NCBI GenBank assembly: GCA_015548865.1
Contig: JADMXW010000001.1
Span: forward strand, 62,001 to 126,000
DNA length: 64,000 bases
Direction: 5' to 3'
Source: Serratia marcescens
GTDB lineage: Bacteria > Pseudomonadota > Gammaproteobacteria > Enterobacterales > Enterobacteriaceae
Of this stretch, positions 9,553-18,861 are shown piece after piece (position 1 is the first letter of the stretch; every line of letters begins with the position of its first letter). The position numbers and the translations under genes were made by a program. The notes below the pieces were generated by a model that did no database searches, was not told the DNA's origin, and saw nothing but the letters and a program-made list of their open reading frames with translations.

Positions 9553-12532
9553 ATCAAAAATGCCTATTTCCGCGATGCAACATCGTCTATCTACCGCATA
9601 TTATCATGATAAATTGTGCAAGAATAAACATGAGAAAGATTTAGGATTAATTAATTTAAATCCCTCTGTAAATGTTCATGATTTCAGATCCAACATTAGC
9701 CATGTTGAAAACTCACCGAGAATATTTAGCACATTGTCAACCCCATTTTTCGCCAGAAGAAGTGCAATGGCAACCACCATTCAACTCATACTGCTATTTA
9801 ATTATTTACATCGCGCTGATGCTGCCTCTTTTTCTTATAAAGAGAATCCATTTTCCATTATGGATAATGATTCCGCGCTTGCTAAACGTAATTATTTTAT
9901 TGAAAACCAACCGATTCCCATGTCTCTTACCGACGACGGGCTGATTTCCTCTCTGCCCTTATTGTTGCCACAAATAGAACAGGGAGAGACATCATATGCT
10001 AATGGCAATAGCACGCTTTTTATCAATGAGAATAGCCACATTCTCTCTGATGATAAAACAAAGAGTGCGCTGATTTCAGCCATTAAGCATTATCTGGTTT
10101 CTGATGGACAATTAACCACCGAAGAAGCTCAGGATTTTGAACTATCATTGAAGCAGTGGGCTAAAGTCGGTCCTTTCTTTACTACTCCACTGGTTGATAG
10201 CACAGCTCGAATGAAGCGAGCATTGATGCCTGAGTTTGACCCCCGAACCGCAGAACACATAAAAGAACACTGCGCCTTTGAAGAAGAAATACTCAATGCT
10301 AATGGCGAAAATGAAGGGAAGCTGCTTTTATTTCAAGCCCAGCGAGCAGAGAATCCTTTTAGGAGGATTTATGATGATACAGAGGGAGGCCCGCCACCCG
10401 AAGCCCGGGGCGCAGCCGAGGGATTAAATATAATGACGGATATACTGACGCTAGGGATAAAGCCGTTAATTGGTAAGTTCATTGCCAATGCAAAACGCCG
10501 TGAGTACTATAAAAATCAAGGTGATGAAATCTGTGCTGAGCGCTTTCGTCGACTAAATATCGCTGAGATCGCGACATCCCTCGATGTTGATAGTATCGCG
10601 TTCAAACCCCGTGGTATTGCCCGCAAAATAAAACCTACTGAATTGCGGCATACCGCGTCGGGCCAGAACAGGGCGGCGTATTATGTTCGGAATCCGAAAA
10701 ATGGGATAAATAAAGAAATTTTACTTCAACTTCAACCAGGTAATACCGCTATCCATACCGAAGGCCGAGAGATCTTCCTGAAACCAACGGATAAACCCAA
10801 TGAGTTTATTACATATCATCCTTATGCCACCAAGCCTGAATTATTGCAGAGAAAGGTGATTGTCGATGAGAAGACGCTCGCGTGGCGATATGCGGATACC
10901 TTCGATGCGGCCAATCTTAATGTTGAGGTGAGAGAAGGGGGAAAGCAGATACAGTTACACGGAGAATATTATAATCTGAACCAAAATGGAGAAGGGAAAT
11001 TTGAGATAGTGGTACGAAAAATGTCGGGAGCCAGAAAAGTTGTTCCGGTATACCATGAACCATTATCCAAAATCTGGCACATGCGTATACATAATCAGCA
11101 CCCTGTGTTTACCCGCGAACAGGAAAATATCATTACCACTCTCCGCATTGAACCCGACAGGAGCTTCAACTACATTCCCTACACCAATAATAATCCAAAG
11201 TATTATGGTTCGGGAAAGATTTATCGCGCAGAGAAAATTGATGACACTTCACATTATACCTGGGGACGGTATATTGAAATGAACGGAGAAATTGTACCGG
11301 TGAAAGAAGTCGTCTCTCCTGGGCGAGGTGTTCATTATGAAGTTTATAATAGTAATAATCCTGATAAAGAACATTATTTAGTATCCTGGGACGGTAGGCG
11401 CTGGGTATTTGAACGTCCAACTTCTGTTCATGTATCACGCTCGCTTGAAAAGCAGATCACCGCAGATATGTTTACGCATAATATTGATGTGACGCATCTC
11501 TCCTCTCCGGATAAGAATGGGTTGCGATGGGGCGAAAATAACAAGAGTTATTTGAATATCAACAACCAATTTATTCATGTGAAAAAGATAGGTAACAACC
11601 GTTTTCTGCTGATTAAAACAGTGCATGATCCTAAGATGGTACTTCGACTGAAGAATAATACTTTTTACAAAGAAAATATCGCCGAAAGGTTGCAGAATAT
11701 TATGACGGCAGGTATGGGAGGGAGAAAAAGAAAAACCGCGCTCAACGTACTGAAAGAGGTTGACGGTTTTACCGAAGCTTCAGCGGAAAAATTACTTTCT
11801 CAGTATCAGTTCCAGGAAAAAGGACTCTTTAATGACTATGCTTTTGCGTTGGAGGTTGAACAAACAAGAAAAATTCCCCCATGGGCTAAAAGGTTTAAAA
11901 AAGACGCCCATCCAGAGGCCGGGACTTCACAGCTCATGAGTACTATTTCCTTAATGAAACCCGACGATCCAGTACATAAAGTTGATTTTAATTTGGGTCG
12001 GTTCATCGGGGATGGTAACAATGGGCAAGTTTTTGTTGATGCCGATGACACTACATACTTAATAAAAAAATTAATACCGGATGGATTTTCATCATCTGCG
12101 AGTATTGCTGAGGATGCCGCACATGAGGTTGCGATGTTTAAGCTGTACTACGGGGAGGATTCTGCGATGCATCTTATTGACGAAAACAAAAACTCTTATA
12201 TTAGGATGTATAAAATTCCAGGTAAAGCGTTGGATGACTTGGCTGTGGGGTCATTGCCGGATAATGCTGATGAGAAGTTTGTTGATATGATTGAGCGGCT
12301 CGATTCGGTCGGGATAATGCATGATGATCTGCATTCTGAAAATATATTATGGGATGATGACTCTCAGACGTTTTTTCCTATTGATATAAAGAATATTAAA
12401 GAAAAATACTTCAATTCAGACTCTAAAGGAAAAATAGACATAAATGTCAATGGCGAAGAATATTGGGCTTCCATCTTGAAGGAGATAGCAGAGAAGAAAA
12501 GAGCGCCAGCTTCTCTGAATAAGACTGAATAA
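9548..12532 (+). CDS. Large multidomain protein with C-terminal OspG/HopBF1-like kinase domain (putative effector or toxin)
   Basis: 994 codons from the first ATG; the ATG at 9560 (MPISAM) is an equally good start. I do not recognise a named family. Residues 812-994 carry kinase hallmarks: glycine loop GDGNNGQVF (821-829), a lysine in TTYLIKKL (840), an alpha-C-type glutamate in AAHEVAMFKLY (860), the catalytic loop HDDLHSEN (925-932; Asp927, Asn932) and a DFG-like PIDIKN (Asp946). Only 48 residues follow Asp946, so there is no activation loop or full C-lobe, as in the type III effector kinases OspG and NleH and in HopBF1. Residues about 74-93 are hydrophobic and end HRADAASF, like a signal-peptide end but internal. 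Residues 390-700 are beta-rich with recurring units. Hand counts of 60-base lines give 37%, 38% and 48% GC (11161, 10261, 12241) against 57% in carB (8161). A role as secreted effector or toxin is inferred. Confidence 0.7.
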   Translation: MESKMPISAMQHRLSTAYYHDKLCKNKHEKDLGLINLNPSVNVHDFRSNISHVENSPRIFSTLSTPFFARRSAMATTIQLILLFNYLHRADAASFSYKENPFSIMDNDSALAKRNYFIENQPIPMSLTDDGLISSLPLLLPQIEQGETSYANGNSTLFINENSHILSDDKTKSALISAIKHYLVSDGQLTTEEAQDFELSLKQWAKVGPFFTTPLVDSTARMKRALMPEFDPRTAEHIKEHCAFEEEILNANGENEGKLLLFQAQRAENPFRRIYDDTEGGPPPEARGAAEGLNIMTDILTLGIKPLIGKFIANAKRREYYKNQGDEICAERFRRLNIAEIATSLDVDSIAFKPRGIARKIKPTELRHTASGQNRAAYYVRNPKNGINKEILLQLQPGNTAIHTEGREIFLKPTDKPNEFITYHPYATKPELLQRKVIVDEKTLAWRYADTFDAANLNVEVREGGKQIQLHGEYYNLNQNGEGKFEIVVRKMSGARKVVPVYHEPLSKIWHMRIHNQHPVFTREQENIITTLRIEPDRSFNYIPYTNNNPKYYGSGKIYRAEKIDDTSHYTWGRYIEMNGEIVPVKEVVSPGRGVHYEVYNSNNPDKEHYLVSWDGRRWVFERPTSVHVSRSLEKQITADMFTHNIDVTHLSSPDKNGLRWGENNKSYLNINNQFIHVKKIGNNRFLLIKTVHDPKMVLRLKNNTFYKENIAERLQNIMTAGMGGRKRKTALNVLKEVDGFTEASAEKLLSQYQFQEKGLFNDYAFALEVEQTRKIPPWAKRFKKDAHPEAGTSQLMSTISLMKPDDPVHKVDFNLGRFIGDGNNGQVFVDADDTTYLIKKLIPDGFSSSASIAEDAAHEVAMFKLYYGEDSAMHLIDENKNSYIRMYKIPGKALDDLAVGSLPDNADEKFVDMIERLDSVGIMHDDLHSENILWDDDSQTFFPIDIKNIKEKYFNSDSKGKIDINVNGEEYWASILKEIAEKKRAPASLNKTE

Positions 12533-12755
12533 AAGCAGCTAATTGACATGTTAAATAGCTTAGCACATTGATGCTTCATTTCTCATCGTGCGGAGTCAGT
12601 GCTGGCGGGTGACGCCTCCGGCAAGTGTAGCGCTGTTATGCAAAGCTATTTAGCAAACTACCAGAAGGTTGCAGACAAACTTATTCAGACTGTAATTAAA
12701 TTGTGTGATTGCCTTATTTTGATATGTTCACTCCAACAACAGAGGCAGGTAAACG

Positions 12756-12878
12756 ATGAGCGAAAAGAAACTTAAAACCCTTGCGGCAGAACTGGCAAAA
12801 GGCCTGAAAACTGAAACAAGCCTCAACTACTTTTCTCGTATGCTGAGGAAGCTTGCCGCCGAAACGCGTTTCTTCTGA
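12756..12878 (+). pseudogene. IS256-family transposase, N-terminal fragment
   Basis: A 40-codon frame beginning MSEKKLKTLAAELAKG and running through SLNYFSRMLRKLAAET. This matches the conserved N-terminus of IS256-family transposases (pattern M.EKKLKALAAELAKGLKTE..LN.FSRML.KLTVETALNAEL). An AGAGGCAGG ribosome-binding site precedes the ATG. After Glu-Thr the match stops and the frame runs into repeat copy B, ending at TGA 12876-12878. About 360 codons of a normal 400-residue transposase are missing. The sequence from about 12687 (GACTGTAATTAAATTGTGTG) may be the left end of the element. It is a dead remnant. Confidence 0.75.
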
Positions 12879-12940
12879 TAGAGATCCCCGGCTTTCGCCG
12901 AGGATGGCAAGGGAGAAAAATGGCTTTGTCAGCGGTCTGA
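12865..12940 (+). repeat. Interspersed palindromic repeat, copy B (right half only)
   Basis: CGTTTCTTCTGATAGAGATC followed by CCCGGCTTTCGCCGAGGATG and GGCTTTGTCAGCGGTCTGA matches the right half of copy A and, inverted, of copy C. The left arm is absent; in its place is the transposase fragment. The junction lies near 12865, in the centre of the repeat. Confidence 0.7.
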
Positions 12941-12988
12941 CCAACGTTTGCACGCTGGTTTTTTCTCTCTGTTCGATGAAGAAATACG

Positions 12989-13612
12989 TTATCCCAGAGC
13001 CACCTTGATGCCGAGTGCAATCAACACTGTACCCAGCAGTTTATCCACCAGCTTTTGTGCTTTTTCCAATGCACGGCGCACCGGGCCGCTTTGGAACAAC
13101 AGCACCAGTAGGGGCCACCATACCGCAGCCAGTATCCAGATAATAAAGGCATACCACAGTTTTTCTCCCACGCTGGAGTGTGTGCTCAGCACCTGAGTGA
13201 ACATGGCAAGAAAGAACAGGGTGGCTTTGGGGTTAAGCAGATTGCACAGATAACCTTGCAGGAAAGCCTTTTTCAAGCTGACTTCCTGTCGCGGTAGCGA
13301 AGAAACATTCAGCTTGCCGCCTCCCCGCGAGAATAATGCCTGAATACCGATCACGATCAGATAAAACGCGCCCGCGTATTTTAAAATGTTGAACAGCCAT
13401 GGCGTGGTCGTGATCACCACGGCTAAACCGGCGACGCAATAGGCCATGTGGGTTGCTACGCCCGCGATTACACCCAATGCGGTCATCATGGCTGGCAAAC
13501 GAGCATAACGGGCGGCGTTTTTAATCACCAGAAAAAAGTCCGGGCCGGGTGAAAGCATGCCCAGCGTTGCGATTGTGGCGACAAACAGTGAGGTTTCAAG
13601 CATCAACGGCAT
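12989..13612 (-). CDS. LysE/RhtB-family amino-acid exporter
   Basis: 207-residue inner-membrane protein with the LysE/RhtB architecture. It opens with LSPGPDFFLVIKNAARY, the diagnostic SPGPD motif in the first helix, and has NLLNPKATLFFLAMFTQVLS after the central loop, with about six hydrophobic segments. The family exports amino acids or homoserine lactones (RhtB, RhtC, LeuE, ArgO); the substrate cannot be read from sequence. Start candidates are ATG at 13612 and ATG at 13603, both with weak ribosome-binding sites. It is transcribed towards the accessory segment and divergently from yjjP. Confidence 0.88.
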   Translation of the reverse strand: MPLMLETSLFVATIATLGMLSPGPDFFLVIKNAARYARLPAMMTALGVIAGVATHMAYCVAGLAVVITTTPWLFNILKYAGAFYLIVIGIQALFSRGGGKLNVSSLPRQEVSLKKAFLQGYLCNLLNPKATLFFLAMFTQVLSTHSSVGEKLWYAFIIWILAAVWWPLLVLLFQSGPVRRALEKAQKLVDKLLGTVLIALGIKVALG

Positions 13613-13625
13613 CCCAATGGGTGAC

Positions 13626-13760
13626 TATACCCGTCATTCTTTACGTTGCAGGTGCGCTGGCTGCGCCCGTTATTCGAGGCCTCACCACTAACAAGGCCAG
13701 CATAAGCGCTGTTCAAAAGCGTTAACGTTTTGTCCTGCAACCTGAATGATTTAGGGTATA
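13626..13760. repeat. MITE-like palindromic element, TATACCC family, copy 1
   Basis: 135 bases bounded by TATACCCGTCATTC and, inverted, TGAATGATTTAGGGTATA. The interior shares AGGTGCG(C/T)TGGCTGC, AAGCGCTGTTCAAAA.CGT(T/A)AACG and TTTTGTCCTGCAAC with the 179-base copy at 31969-32147. Compared with that copy, the middle is shorter. No coding capacity. It lies between the divergent LysE-type gene and yjjP, so it occupies part of their promoter region (13613-13920). Confidence 0.8.
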
Positions 13761-13920
13761 TAACAAAAAAGGTTGTGCAGACGATCTTAACGCGGTAACG
13801 ATCGTGATGCACTCATAAGATTTTATTCTGTTGGCAATATTGGCAATCGGGCTGCGTTGTGTTAACAAGTCTCCTTGCTTTATTTATGGTTATTTAATTT
13901 TTATAAGTCAGGGTCTTCGT

Positions 13921-14697
13921 ATGGTCACTGAAACACCACAGCAACGGGAAATAACCCGGCTGTGTATCCAATGCGCGCTGATGCTCTTGCAGCACGGTGC
14001 AGAGAGTATGGTAGTCGAGCAACTCTCCTCACGTCTCGGGTTGGCGCTTGGAGTGGATAGCGTAGAAAGCTCCATTTCAGCTAACGCCATTGTCCTTACC
14101 ACCATAATGAATGGGCACTGCCTGACCTCGACGCGCAAGAACGTCGATCGTGGCATTAATATGCATGTGGTGACAGAAGTGCAGCATGTCGTCATCATGG
14201 CTGAACATAAGTTGTTGGATGTCGCTGGCGTAGAAAAACGCCTGACGGGCATTAAGCCGCTGCGCTATCCGCGTTGGTTGGTGGTGACCATTGTTGCGCT
14301 CTCATGCGGTTGTTTTAGCAAGCTTAATGGTGGTGGGTGGGATGCTTTTGTGGTCACTATGCTCGCCAGCGGTGTGGCGATGTATGTGCGCCAGGTATTG
14401 ACATCGCGGCACCTTAATCCCTTGATCAACTTCTGCATTACTGCTTTTGTCGCAACCTCTGTATCCGGATTGTTGTTGCGCATTCCCACGTTCCACCAAA
14501 CGTCTACGGTTGCAATGGCTGCCAGTGTGCTGCTGCTGGTGCCCGGTTTTCCGCTGATTAACGCGGTTGCGGATATGTTTAAAGGGCATGTGAATACCGG
14601 CTTGGCGCGCTGGGCAGTTGCCAGTCTGCTCACGCTTGCAACCTGTATTGGCGTAGTGGCTGCAATGGCGGTGTGGGGGCTACGTACATGGGCTTAA
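13921..14697 (+). CDS. yjjP: YjjP, ThrE-type membrane protein (N-terminal half of exporter)
   Basis: 258-residue inner-membrane protein of the ThrE/YjjP family. The soluble N-terminal part contains [20 protein letters not shown] and [15 protein letters not shown]. Hydrophobic segments follow, with [20 protein letters not shown] near the end. With YjjB it makes a split ThrE-like transporter; YjjPB has been reported as a succinate exporter in enterobacteria. I chose ATG 13921 over the upstream in-frame ATG 13831 because it aligns with E. coli YjjP and has AGGG 8 bases upstream. In E. coli yjjPB sits elsewhere (near dnaC); here it precedes folA. Confidence 0.92.
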   Translation: MVTETPQQREITRLCIQCALMLLQHGAESMVVEQLSSRLGLALGVDSVESSISANAIVLTTIMNGHCLTSTRKNVDRGINMHVVTEVQHVVIMAEHKLLDVAGVEKRLTGIKPLRYPRWLVVTIVALSCGCFSKLNGGGWDAFVVTMLASGVAMYVRQVLTSRHLNPLINFCITAFVATSVSGLLLRIPTFHQTSTVAMAASVLLLVPGFPLINAVADMFKGHVNTGLARWAVASLLTLATCIGVVAAMAVWGLRTWA

Positions 14698-15158
14698 CGC
14701 TTCTGTGGGGGCTATTGCAGGATATCTTGTTGGCCGCAGTGCCAGCCCTGGGCTTCGCCATGGTGTTTAATGTACCGATCAAGGCGCTACCCTATTGTGC
14801 ACTGCTTGGTGGAATAGGGCACGGAGTGCGTTTCCTCTGTGTGCAGATGGGCATGCCTATTGAGTGGGGATCATTTTTGGCAGCAATATTGATTGGCGTG
14901 ATCGGTATACGCTGGTCGCGCTGGCTGCTGGCACACCCGAAAGTGTTTACTGTTGCGGCAGTGATCCCGATGTTTCCCGGTATTTCGGCCTATACGGCGA
15001 TGATCTCTCTGGTGGAACTTTCCCATCAGGGATACAGCGAAGCCTTGATGCGCGTGTTGATCACGCATTTCCTGAAGGCTTCATTTATTGTCGGTGCGCT
15101 GTCTCTCGGATTGTCTCTGCCGGGGATTTGGCTTTACCGCAAGCGTCCCGGTGTGTAA
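14688..15158 (+). CDS. yjjB: YjjB, ThrE-type membrane protein (C-terminal half of exporter)
   Basis: 156-residue protein made almost wholly of hydrophobic helices, starting [20 protein letters not shown] and containing [20 protein letters not shown] and [12 protein letters not shown], all typical of YjjB. The start at 14688 overlaps the last codons of yjjP and gives the family length. An in-frame ATG at 14673 would add five residues. It acts with YjjP as a two-component ThrE-like exporter. Confidence 0.92.
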   Translation: MGLTLLWGLLQDILLAAVPALGFAMVFNVPIKALPYCALLGGIGHGVRFLCVQMGMPIEWGSFLAAILIGVIGIRWSRWLLAHPKVFTVAAVIPMFPGISAYTAMISLVELSHQGYSEALMRVLITHFLKASFIVGALSLGLSLPGIWLYRKRPGV

Positions 15159-15263
15159 CGGCGTTCAGATTCGGCTTATTTTGCCTATCAGAAAATCGCC
15201 GTATCGACGTACTCATCACCTTTCCGTATAGTGTCTGCAATTTTTGACCTATAGGGCTTTACC

Positions 15264-15746
15264 ATGGTGATTAGTTTGATTGCAGCACTGGCGGTGGATC
15301 GTGTTATCGGCATGGAAAACGCCATGCCGTGGCATTTGCCGGCAGATCTGGCGTGGTTTAAGCGCCAGACGTTAAATAAGCCCATAATTATGGGGCGTAA
15401 CACGTATCGCTCTATCGGCCAGCCACTGCCGGGGAGAAAGAATATTGTCGTAAGCAGTCGCCCAGGTGACGATGAACGTGTAACTTGGGTGCCTACCCTA
15501 GCGGCGGCGCTAGACGCTGCAGAAGGGGCTGAAGAGGTGATGGTCATTGGCGGCGGTAGCATTTATCAGCAAATGCTGCCTCAGGCATCACGCCTGTATC
15601 TGACGCACATTGATGCCGAGGTTGAAGGTGACACCCATTTCCCTGAGTATGAGCCGGATGAATGGTCATCGGTGTTCAGTGAGTTTCATGATGCAGATGA
15701 GAAAAATTCGAACAGTTACTGCTTTGAGATTCTCGAACGACGTTAG
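15264..15746 (+). CDS. folA: Dihydrofolate reductase
   Basis: NADPH-dependent reduction of dihydrofolate to tetrahydrofolate, cytoplasmic; the target of trimethoprim. The 160-residue product has the Met20-loop region [20 protein letters not shown] with the catalytic Asp (Asp27 equivalent) followed by Leu. It also has the NADPH-binding segment [12 protein letters not shown] and [12 protein letters not shown]. No resistance-type substitutions are evident at these motif residues. It is convergent with apaH and separated from it by a terminator. Confidence 0.97.
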   Translation: MVISLIAALAVDRVIGMENAMPWHLPADLAWFKRQTLNKPIIMGRNTYRSIGQPLPGRKNIVVSSRPGDDERVTWVPTLAAALDAAEGAEEVMVIGGGSIYQQMLPQASRLYLTHIDAEVEGDTHFPEYEPDEWSSVFSEFHDADEKNSNSYCFEILERR

Positions 15747-15759
15747 TTGAACGGTGCTT

Positions 15760-15791
15760 GCGCGGGCTAAAGCGTCCGCGCGTATTTTTTT
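15760..15791 (+). terminator. Rho-independent terminator of folA
   Basis: GCGCGG - GCTAAAGCGT - CCGCGC then GTATTTTTTT. It begins 14 bases after the folA stop and its T-tract reaches the apaH stop codon on the other strand. Confidence 0.85.
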
Positions 15792-16647
15792 ACTCTGCGC
15801 CAACGGCCGTCATGCCTTGTGCCAATGACGGTTGGGTAAAAATCTGTTTGTCTTCCCAGCGTAACATGGTCAAGTCGCCTCCCCAGCAGCACCCAGTATC
15901 CAATGGATAGATGTTATCCGGCGTACCTTTCCCTTCCAGAGATGCCCAGTGGCCGAACGCGATGGCATAACCTGGCGTTTCTGCGTTGCCTTCCACGACT
16001 GGGCTGGGTAAGTTGAACCAGGGCTTCAGTAGTGAGGGGGCCTGTGACGGGGCCTCTTTGCAGATCATATCCAGCTGTCCGCCGGAGAAGCAGTAACGCA
16101 TGCGGGTAAACACATTGGTGCTAAAACGCAGGCGTGGTAAACCACTCAGTTCCGGGCTCCAGTGATTGGGCATATCACCATACATGGCATCTAAAAACAG
16201 GGGGTAGCTGTCGCTGCTGAGTATGGCTTCCACCTCACGCGCGCACATTTGTGCGGTAGCCAGATCCCACTGCGGCGTTATCCCTGCATGGGCCATAACC
16301 AGTTTAAGGTCATCATCGACCAACATCACTGGTTGACGGCGCAGCCAGTTGATCAGGATATCGACATCTCGTGCGTTAAGCAGATCGTTAAGGCGATCTT
16401 TCGGCTTATTTCTGCTGATACCAGCATAAACCGCCAACAAATGAAGATCGTGGTTGCCCAACACCATCTGCGCGGAAGAGCCCAACGCGCGCACGTAGCG
16501 TAATACGTCTAGAGACGCGGGGCCGCGAGCAACCAGATCGCCGGTAAACCACAGCCTGTCGTGTGCAGGATTGAAAGAAACCTGCGCCAACAGTGCCATA
16601 AGTTCGTCAAAGCAGCCGTGCACATCGCCAATTAAGTAGGTAGACAT
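15790..16647 (-). CDS. apaH: Symmetrical bis(5'-nucleosyl)-tetraphosphatase (Ap4A hydrolase)
   Basis: Metallophosphoesterase that splits Ap4A into two ADP; it also removes Np4 caps from RNA. The metal-binding blocks [26 protein letters not shown] and [10 protein letters not shown] are present in order, with [11 protein letters not shown] and [20 protein letters not shown] further on. I start it at the ATG 16647 ([12 protein letters not shown], 285 residues); a TTG two codons upstream is less likely. It begins 2 bases after the apaG stop, at the end of the lptD-surA-pdxA-ksgA-apaG-apaH operon. Confidence 0.96.
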   Translation of the reverse strand: MSTYLIGDVHGCFDELMALLAQVSFNPAHDRLWFTGDLVARGPASLDVLRYVRALGSSAQMVLGNHDLHLLAVYAGISRNKPKDRLNDLLNARDVDILINWLRRQPVMLVDDDLKLVMAHAGITPQWDLATAQMCAREVEAILSSDSYPLFLDAMYGDMPNHWSPELSGLPRLRFSTNVFTRMRYCFSGGQLDMICKEAPSQAPSLLKPWFNLPSPVVEGNAETPGYAIAFGHWASLEGKGTPDNIYPLDTGCCWGGDLTMLRWEDKQIFTQPSLAQGMTAVGAE

Positions 16648-16649
16648 AA

Positions 16650-17027
16650 TCAATGAATCAGTGAGGGGATCGCTAAACGAAAAACGGAAATAGGAACCTG
16701 AAAAGCATCGCCTTGATGATCGACCATGTGGTAATAGCCTTCCATTGTGCCCAGCGGTGTTTCCAGTACCGTACCACTGGTGTATTGAAATTCGCTACCG
16801 GGTTGGATAGTGGGTTGTTCACCGACCACACCTTCTCCCTGTACCTCAGTTTGTCGCCCATTGGCATTGGTGATCATCCAGTAACGCCCAAGGAGTTGGA
16901 CAGGGTTACGCCCCAGATTGCGGATCGTGATGGTGTAAGCAAAGACAAAGCGGCTTTCATCGGGCTCGGACTGTGCTTCAACATAAAAACTCTGAACCTG
17001 AACACAAACTCGGGGCGTATTAATCAT
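16650..17027 (-). CDS. apaG: ApaG family protein
   Basis: 125-residue immunoglobulin-like beta-sandwich protein, the same length as E. coli ApaG. Typical blocks are [26 protein letters not shown] and [13 protein letters not shown], followed by [14 protein letters not shown]. Its biochemical role is not settled (Co2+/Mg2+ efflux phenotype in Salmonella; the fold is shared with F-box protein FBXO3). It sits between ksgA and apaH in the conserved operon. Confidence 0.95.
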   Translation of the reverse strand: MINTPRVCVQVQSFYVEAQSEPDESRFVFAYTITIRNLGRNPVQLLGRYWMITNANGRQTEVQGEGVVGEQPTIQPGSEFQYTSGTVLETPLGTMEGYYHMVDHQGDAFQVPISVFRLAIPSLIH

Positions 17028-17041
17028 CGCGACACTTCCAG

Positions 17042-17860
17042 TTATTCCTGCGTTGGCGGATGCTCAGACAGCCAGTTGGCCAGCCGGCAGTATTGCTCTA
17101 CAGAGATGTTTTCCGCACGGGCAGCGGGATCAATCTCGAGCGCGACAAGTTGCTCTACGCTGAACACATTACCCAGACTGTTGCGCAAGGTTTTACGGCG
17201 CTGATTGAATGCCTCGGTGGTGATACGGCTGAGCACGCGGACATCAGCAACAGGATAAGGCTGTATGGCGTGAGGAACAAGACGCACTACAGCAGAATCC
17301 ACTTTTGGCGGTGGTGTAAAGGCGGTAGGCGGCACCTCGAGCACAGGAATCACCTGACAATAATATTGTGCCATCACACTCAACCGCCCATAGGCTTTGC
17401 TGTTCGGACCAGCGACAAGGCGGTTCACCACTTCCTTTTGCAACATAAAATGCATATCGCGGATAGCGTGAGTAAAGCTAAACAGATGGAACATCAACGG
17501 CGTTGAAATGTTATAGGGCAAGTTGCCAAAAACGCGCAATGGTTGGCCGATGTGCTGTGACAATTCGGCAAAATTCACCGTCATAGCATCTTGTTGGATT
17601 ACAGTCAGCTTATCTTTGAGCTGCGGATGCACGGTCAATCGAGCTGCCAGGTCACGGTCCAGTTCGATAACCGTAAATTGGTTAAGATGCTCGGCAACAG
17701 GCAGCGTTAACGCGCCGAGGCCGGGACCAATCTCCACCATGGCGTGATCGGCCTGCGGATGAATGGCGGAGACAATACTTTCGATCACAAACTGATCGTT
17801 TAAAAAATTCTGCCCGAAACGCTTACGAGCAAAGTGGCCTTGATGGACGCGATTATTCAT
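17042..17860 (-). CDS. ksgA: 16S rRNA dimethyladenosine transferase
   Basis: SAM-dependent enzyme that dimethylates A1518 and A1519 of 16S rRNA during late 30S assembly. The 272-residue protein starts [20 protein letters not shown]. It has the SAM-binding [16 protein letters not shown] and the catalytic NLPYNIST (NLPY motif), and a C-terminal helical domain with [13 protein letters not shown]. It overlaps the pdxA stop by a base or two, which fits translational coupling in the surA-pdxA-ksgA operon. Confidence 0.97.
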   Translation of the reverse strand: MNNRVHQGHFARKRFGQNFLNDQFVIESIVSAIHPQADHAMVEIGPGLGALTLPVAEHLNQFTVIELDRDLAARLTVHPQLKDKLTVIQQDAMTVNFAELSQHIGQPLRVFGNLPYNISTPLMFHLFSFTHAIRDMHFMLQKEVVNRLVAGPNSKAYGRLSVMAQYYCQVIPVLEVPPTAFTPPPKVDSAVVRLVPHAIQPYPVADVRVLSRITTEAFNQRRKTLRNSLGNVFSVEQLVALEIDPAARAENISVEQYCRLANWLSEHPPTQE

Positions 17861-18861
17861 TACGGTGTTTCGTTATGGTGTTGAGTCATGTTGATGGCAA
17901 GCTGCAATGCCGTGATAAAGCTGCCCGGTTCTGCGTCACCCGAGCCCGCGAGAGAGAGCGCGGTGCCGTGGTCAACAGAGGTTCGGATAAAGGGTAAGCC
18001 TAGCGTAATGTTGACGGCTCGACCAAACCCTTGGTATTTCAATACCGGTAGCCCTTGATCGTGATACATCGCCAATACGGCGTCTGCCTCTTTTAGATAC
18101 TTGGGTTGAAATAGCGTATCTGCTGGCAGCGGACCCACCAGATTTATTCCCTGAGCGCGTAGCTCATTCAACGCGGGAATAATAATATCCAACTCTTCGC
18201 GCCCCATGTGTCCACCTTCGCCTGCATGTGGGTTAAGGCCACACACGTAAATACAAGGGCGCTCGAGGCCAAACTTCTGCTGGAGATCGCGTTGCAAAAT
18301 TGCAATTACTTCATGCAGGCTGTCACGGGTAATAGCGCGAGAAACGTCTGCCAGAGGCAGGTGTGTGGTCGCCAGCGCTACCCGCAGTTCTTCAGTCGCC
18401 AGCATCATCACGACTTTTTCACAGCCGCTGCGATCGGCAAAAAACTCTGTGTGGCCGCTGAAAGGTACACCCGCGTCGTTGATGATCCCTTTATGCACTG
18501 GTCCGGTAACTAATGCGGCAAACTCACCGCAGAGGCAACCGTCACAGGCGCGTGCCAGGGTGTTCACCACATACAGGCCGTTGCTGACATTAAGCTCTCC
18601 GGGGGACGCTTCTACGGCTAATGAAACCGGCAATATCGTTAGCGAACCTGCACATTGCGCAATAGCCGGTGTGCCGGGTTGGTAGTCTCGCAGCGTTAAT
18701 GGCAAGCCAAGCTGTTTCGCTCTGCTGTGTAACAATGTGGGGTCGGCACACACCACCAATTCTACCGGCCAGTCACGCTGGGCCAGCAGGATGATGAGAT
18801 CTGGACCAATCCCGGCGGGTTCGCCGGGAGTGATAACGATACGAGACGTGGTTATGGTCAT
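17860..18861 (-). CDS. pdxA: 4-hydroxythreonine-4-phosphate dehydrogenase
   Basis: NAD-dependent step of pyridoxal 5'-phosphate synthesis. 333 residues, with [13 protein letters not shown] at the N-terminus, the metal-ligand region [25 protein letters not shown], and [20 protein letters not shown] near the C-terminus. The start overlaps the surA stop region and the end overlaps ksgA. Confidence 0.96.
   Translation of the reverse strand: MTITTSRIVITPGEPAGIGPDLIILLAQRDWPVELVVCADPTLLHSRAKQLGLPLTLRDYQPGTPAIAQCAGSLTILPVSLAVEASPGELNVSNGLYVVNTLARACDGCLCGEFAALVTGPVHKGIINDAGVPFSGHTEFFADRSGCEKVVMMLATEELRVALATTHLPLADVSRAITRDSLHEVIAILQRDLQQKFGLERPCIYVCGLNPHAGEGGHMGREELDIIIPALNELRAQGINLVGPLPADTLFQPKYLKEADAVLAMYHDQGLPVLKYQGFGRAVNITLGLPFIRTSVDHGTALSLAGSGDAEPGSFITALQLAINMTQHHNETP

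Larger units (their letters stand above)
12533..12988. other. Intergenic region with IS256-type remnant and half repeat
   Basis: 456 bases after the kinase gene. From left to right: about 150 bases with no recognised feature, a possible left end of an IS256-family element (near 12687), a truncated transposase start (12756-12878), repeat copy B (12865-12940), and a short hairpin CCAACG-TTTGCA-CGCTGG followed by T6 (12941-12964) that could end rightward transcripts. Confidence 0.6.
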
